A model generated the notes under the pieces. That model was not told the DNA's origin. It ran no database searches and was given only the letters and a program-made list of their open reading frames with translations. DNA of 7,630 nucleotides, from NCBI GenBank assembly GCA_030527085.1, contig JAUNBN010000057.1:1-7630 (forward strand), given 5' to 3'. The stretch is from Oscillospiraceae bacterium (GTDB taxonomy: Bacteria > Bacillota > Clostridia > Oscillospirales > Ruminococcaceae). A program made the position numbers and the translations under genes. Of this stretch, positions 6,148 through 7,630 are shown piece after piece. Numbering within the stretch: position 1 is the first letter of the stretch; the number at the start of each line of letters is the position of its first letter.

Positions 6148-7014
6148 TCAATTTGTCCTTTTAAGCAGGTTTAAGGCGAGAGAGGGCAGAAAGCCCTCGT
6201 CGCCAAAGGCCGTTTTATAGGCCGCGAGCGCCTTTTCCGTCAGCGCTTTCGCGCGCTCGAGCGACTGCCCTTCCCCGCAAAGGGAGAAATAGGTGGTCTT
6301 GCCCCCGCGCTCGTCGCTGCCCGTGGGCTTGCCGAGCTCTTCATCCGTTGAGACGGCGTCGAGCACGTCGTCGGTTATTTGAAAGGCGAGGCCCACAGCG
6401 AGAGCGTATTCCTCAAGCGCTTTTTTCCGGACTTCATCGGCTTTTGCGCAGGCCGCGCCCAGCGCCGCCGCGGCGCGAATGAGCGCGCCCGTTTTTAAAG
6501 CATGCATGGAATCCAGTTCCTCTGAAGAAGCGCCTTGCTCCTCAAAGAGCAAATCCAGCTCCTGCCCGCCTATCATGCCGCCGAAGCCCGACGCCTCGGA
6601 AAGCAGCTTTACACACTCGCCCGCGTTTGGAAGCCCGCTGAGCGTCCTGAATGCAAAGGTGAGCAGCGCGTCACCCGCGAGCAGAGCCGTCGCCTCGCCG
6701 AAGGCCTTATGGCAGGAGGGTCTGCCGCGGCGCATATCGTCGTCGTCCATGCAGGGCAAATCGTCATGAATAAGCGAATAGGTGTGTACCATCTCGAGAG
6801 CGCAGGCCGCGTCCAGCGCCTCGCCGGCGCGCCCGCCGCAGGCCTCGCAGGAGGCGAGACAAAGCGCGGCTCTGACTCTCTTTCCTCCGCTCAGGAGGCT
6901 GTAGCGCATCGCCTTATAGACTTCAAGCTCACTCCCATCCTCGGGCAAAAGCTCCTCGAGGCGGGCTTCGGTCATGCTCTTATATTCGGAAAAAGCCGTG
7001 TCAAAGTCTCTCAT
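6148..7014 (-). CDS. ispA: Farnesyl diphosphate synthase, short-chain polyprenyl synthase (IspA)
   Basis: A cytoplasmic, Mg-dependent prenyltransferase of 288 residues, the normal length for bacterial IspA. It condenses DMAPP/GPP with isopentenyl diphosphate to give farnesyl diphosphate, precursor of undecaprenyl-phosphate and quinones. Visible motifs in order: GGKRVRA (res. 43-49, diphosphate binding); first Asp-rich motif DDLPCMDDDDMRRGRPS (84-100) with the two-residue insertion typical of bacterial FPP synthases; GGQELDL (149-155); LKTGALI (173-179); second Asp-rich motif DDVLD (215-219); and GKTTYFSL near 238. The residues just before the first motif (HTYSLIHDD) resemble E. coli IspA, which favours C15 product length; a geranylgeranyl product cannot be excluded from sequence alone. 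The ATG overlaps the end of xseB by 14 bases, with AAAGGAG somewhat far upstream. One base separates its TGA from the dxs ATG (TGACATG), and dxs supplies the same pathway upstream. Confidence 0.95.
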   Translation of the reverse strand: MRDFDTAFSEYKSMTEARLEELLPEDGSELEVYKAMRYSLLSGGKRVRAALCLASCEACGGRAGEALDAACALEMVHTYSLIHDDLPCMDDDDMRRGRPSCHKAFGEATALLAGDALLTFAFRTLSGLPNAGECVKLLSEASGFGGMIGGQELDLLFEEQGASSEELDSMHALKTGALIRAAAALGAACAKADEVRKKALEEYALAVGLAFQITDDVLDAVSTDEELGKPTGSDERGGKTTYFSLCGEGQSLERAKALTEKALAAYKTAFGDEGFLPSLALNLLKRTN

Positions 7015-7210
7015 CAGCAGCCCCCAGCTCCTTTGCGGTCTTTTCTATCTCCTCACGGGCGGCTTTTATCAGCTCCTCGCAGGAGACAATAAGCCCGGCG
7101 GCCTCCTTGTAAAGCTCGACCGCCTTATTTACGCTCACCTCGCCGAGCGACCGCGCGCGGTTAATTTCCTCAAGTCTTTCAATGGCCGCTTCTATACTGA
7201 GAGAGCTCAT
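7001..7210 (-). CDS. xseB: Exodeoxyribonuclease VII small subunit XseB
   Basis: A 69-residue acidic, all-helical protein of the usual XseB size. It binds along the XseA coiled-coil arm and is required for, and modulates, exonuclease VII activity. The recognisable family pattern is an N-terminal helix (IEAAIERLEEINRA), a GEVSVNKAVELYKEA segment matching the family's 'G-x-L-S-L-E-E-A-L-x-L-Y-E-x-G' region, and a second helix with a conserved Cys-x-x-x-L (CEELIKAAREEIEK). The ATG at 7210 is preceded at about 7216-7222 by GGAGGAG, a near-ideal Shine-Dalgarno inside the end of xseA. The stop overlaps the ispA start by 14 bases. Small size alone would be weak evidence, but position directly after xseA and the helix pattern make this secure. 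Confidence 0.93.
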   Translation of the reverse strand: MSSLSIEAAIERLEEINRARSLGEVSVNKAVELYKEAAGLIVSCEELIKAAREEIEKTAKELGAADERL

Positions 7211-7630
7211 TATTTCTCCTCCCGAACGCTTTTTATAAGGCAGTCGAGCTCGCCGTCCCTGAGCCGCACCGCTATCTGCTCACCCGCCGCAAGCCAAGCC
7301 GCCGACTCGACAAAGCTCCCCTCTCGGTTCAGCACGAGGGCATAGCCGCGCGAGAGCGTTTTGGCGGGGTCGAGCGCCTCGAGCAGCCGCGTTTTGGCTT
7401 CAAGCTCAGCGGCGGCTCTATCCGTCAGCGAGAGCGCGGCCTCGTAAACCCCCTCTGAGAGCGAGGACAGCCTCTCTCTTGCGCCCTCGAGCGCAAAGGC
7501 GGCCCCGGTTCTTATATCGGCAAGGCGCGAGCGCATATTGCCCAGCAGCGCTTCCACATCGGGAACGGCCAGCTCCGCCGCCGCCGAGGGAGTCGGCGCG
7601 CGCTCGTCCGCCGCGAGGTCGAGCAGAGTA
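7210..7630 (-). CDS. xseA: Exodeoxyribonuclease VII large subunit XseA (C-terminal part, cut by window edge)
   Basis: This is the last ~140 codons of the large, catalytic subunit of exonuclease VII, which with several XseB copies degrades single-stranded DNA to oligonucleotides in the cytoplasm. The frame stays open to the right edge, so the start is outside the window; a GTG at 7557 is an internal Val codon, not a start. Just inside the edge is the family's strongly conserved stretch RAPTPSAAAELAVPD. A long charged, helical region follows, as expected for the coiled-coil arm that carries XseB. The end has the conserved LSRGYALVL and a small beta-rich tail (VRLRDGELDCLIKSV). The TAA stop shares its last base with the xseB ATG (TAATG), which implies translational coupling. 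Intact as far as visible; the missing N-terminal OB-fold and catalytic core cannot be judged. Identification is by motif and by the adjacent xseB. Confidence 0.95.
   Translation of the reverse strand, partial: TLLDLAADERAPTPSAAAELAVPDVEALLGNMRSRLADIRTGAAFALEGARERLSSLSEGVYEAALSLTDRAAAELEAKTRLLEALDPAKTLSRGYALVLNREGSFVESAAWLAAGEQIAVRLRDGELDCLIKSVREEK

Noticed and set aside
7210..7557. A stand-alone 115-codon gene starting at the GTG at 7557
   Set aside because: The frame continues upstream to the window edge and there encodes the conserved XseA stretch RAPTPSAAAE, so the GTG is internal to xseA.
1..7630. CRISPR arrays, insertion sequences, tRNA/rRNA genes, prophage or defence genes
   Set aside because: No regular direct repeats, transposase motifs, inverted-repeat ends or RNA-gene signatures were seen; the window is a housekeeping cluster plus a T-box leader.

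Overview
The window is one strand of a compact, GC-rich bacterial chromosome. Every gene I can support lies on the minus strand. From right to left (5' to 3' of the transcript) the order is xseA (3' part only), xseB, ispA, dxs, tlyA, nadK, argR, recN. This is the familiar exonuclease VII / isoprenoid / TlyA / NAD kinase / ArgR / RecN cluster of Firmicutes, especially Clostridia. An ArgR/AhrC-type repressor and a canonical T-box leader fit that group. The MEP-pathway enzyme Dxs, strong AAGGAG-type ribosome binding sites and GC-rich codon use suggest an uncultured GC-rich clostridial lineage; I cannot name a genus.

Right to middle (7630 to 4290): xseA and xseB encode the two subunits of exonuclease VII. 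ispA (farnesyl diphosphate synthase) and dxs (first enzyme of the MEP pathway) supply isoprenoid precursors. Middle to left (4293 to 415): tlyA (2'-O-ribose rRNA methyltransferase with an S4 domain), nadK, argR and recN. The genes overlap or are separated by 0 to 36 bases, so they look like one translationally coupled operon whose promoter lies beyond the right edge. No internal promoter or terminator stands out.

Left end (1 to about 310): a separate transcription unit starts here on the same strand. It has a near-consensus promoter and a full T-box riboswitch: Stem I with AGUA/GAA loop, apical GGUG loop, two further hairpins, the T-box antiterminator and a competing intrinsic terminator. The controlled gene is outside the window to the left and is probably an aminoacyl-tRNA synthetase or an amino-acid biosynthesis or transport gene. 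The specifier reads as UUA (Leu) or UAC (Tyr), depending on a one-base register.

I found no mobile element, CRISPR array, tRNA/rRNA or clearly novel system. The points most worth a second look are the T-box register, an approximately 35-residue insertion of unusual codon use in the TlyA tail, strong use of the AUA isoleucine codon despite the GC-rich sequence, and an Asp-to-Asn change in the ArgR arginine-binding motif.
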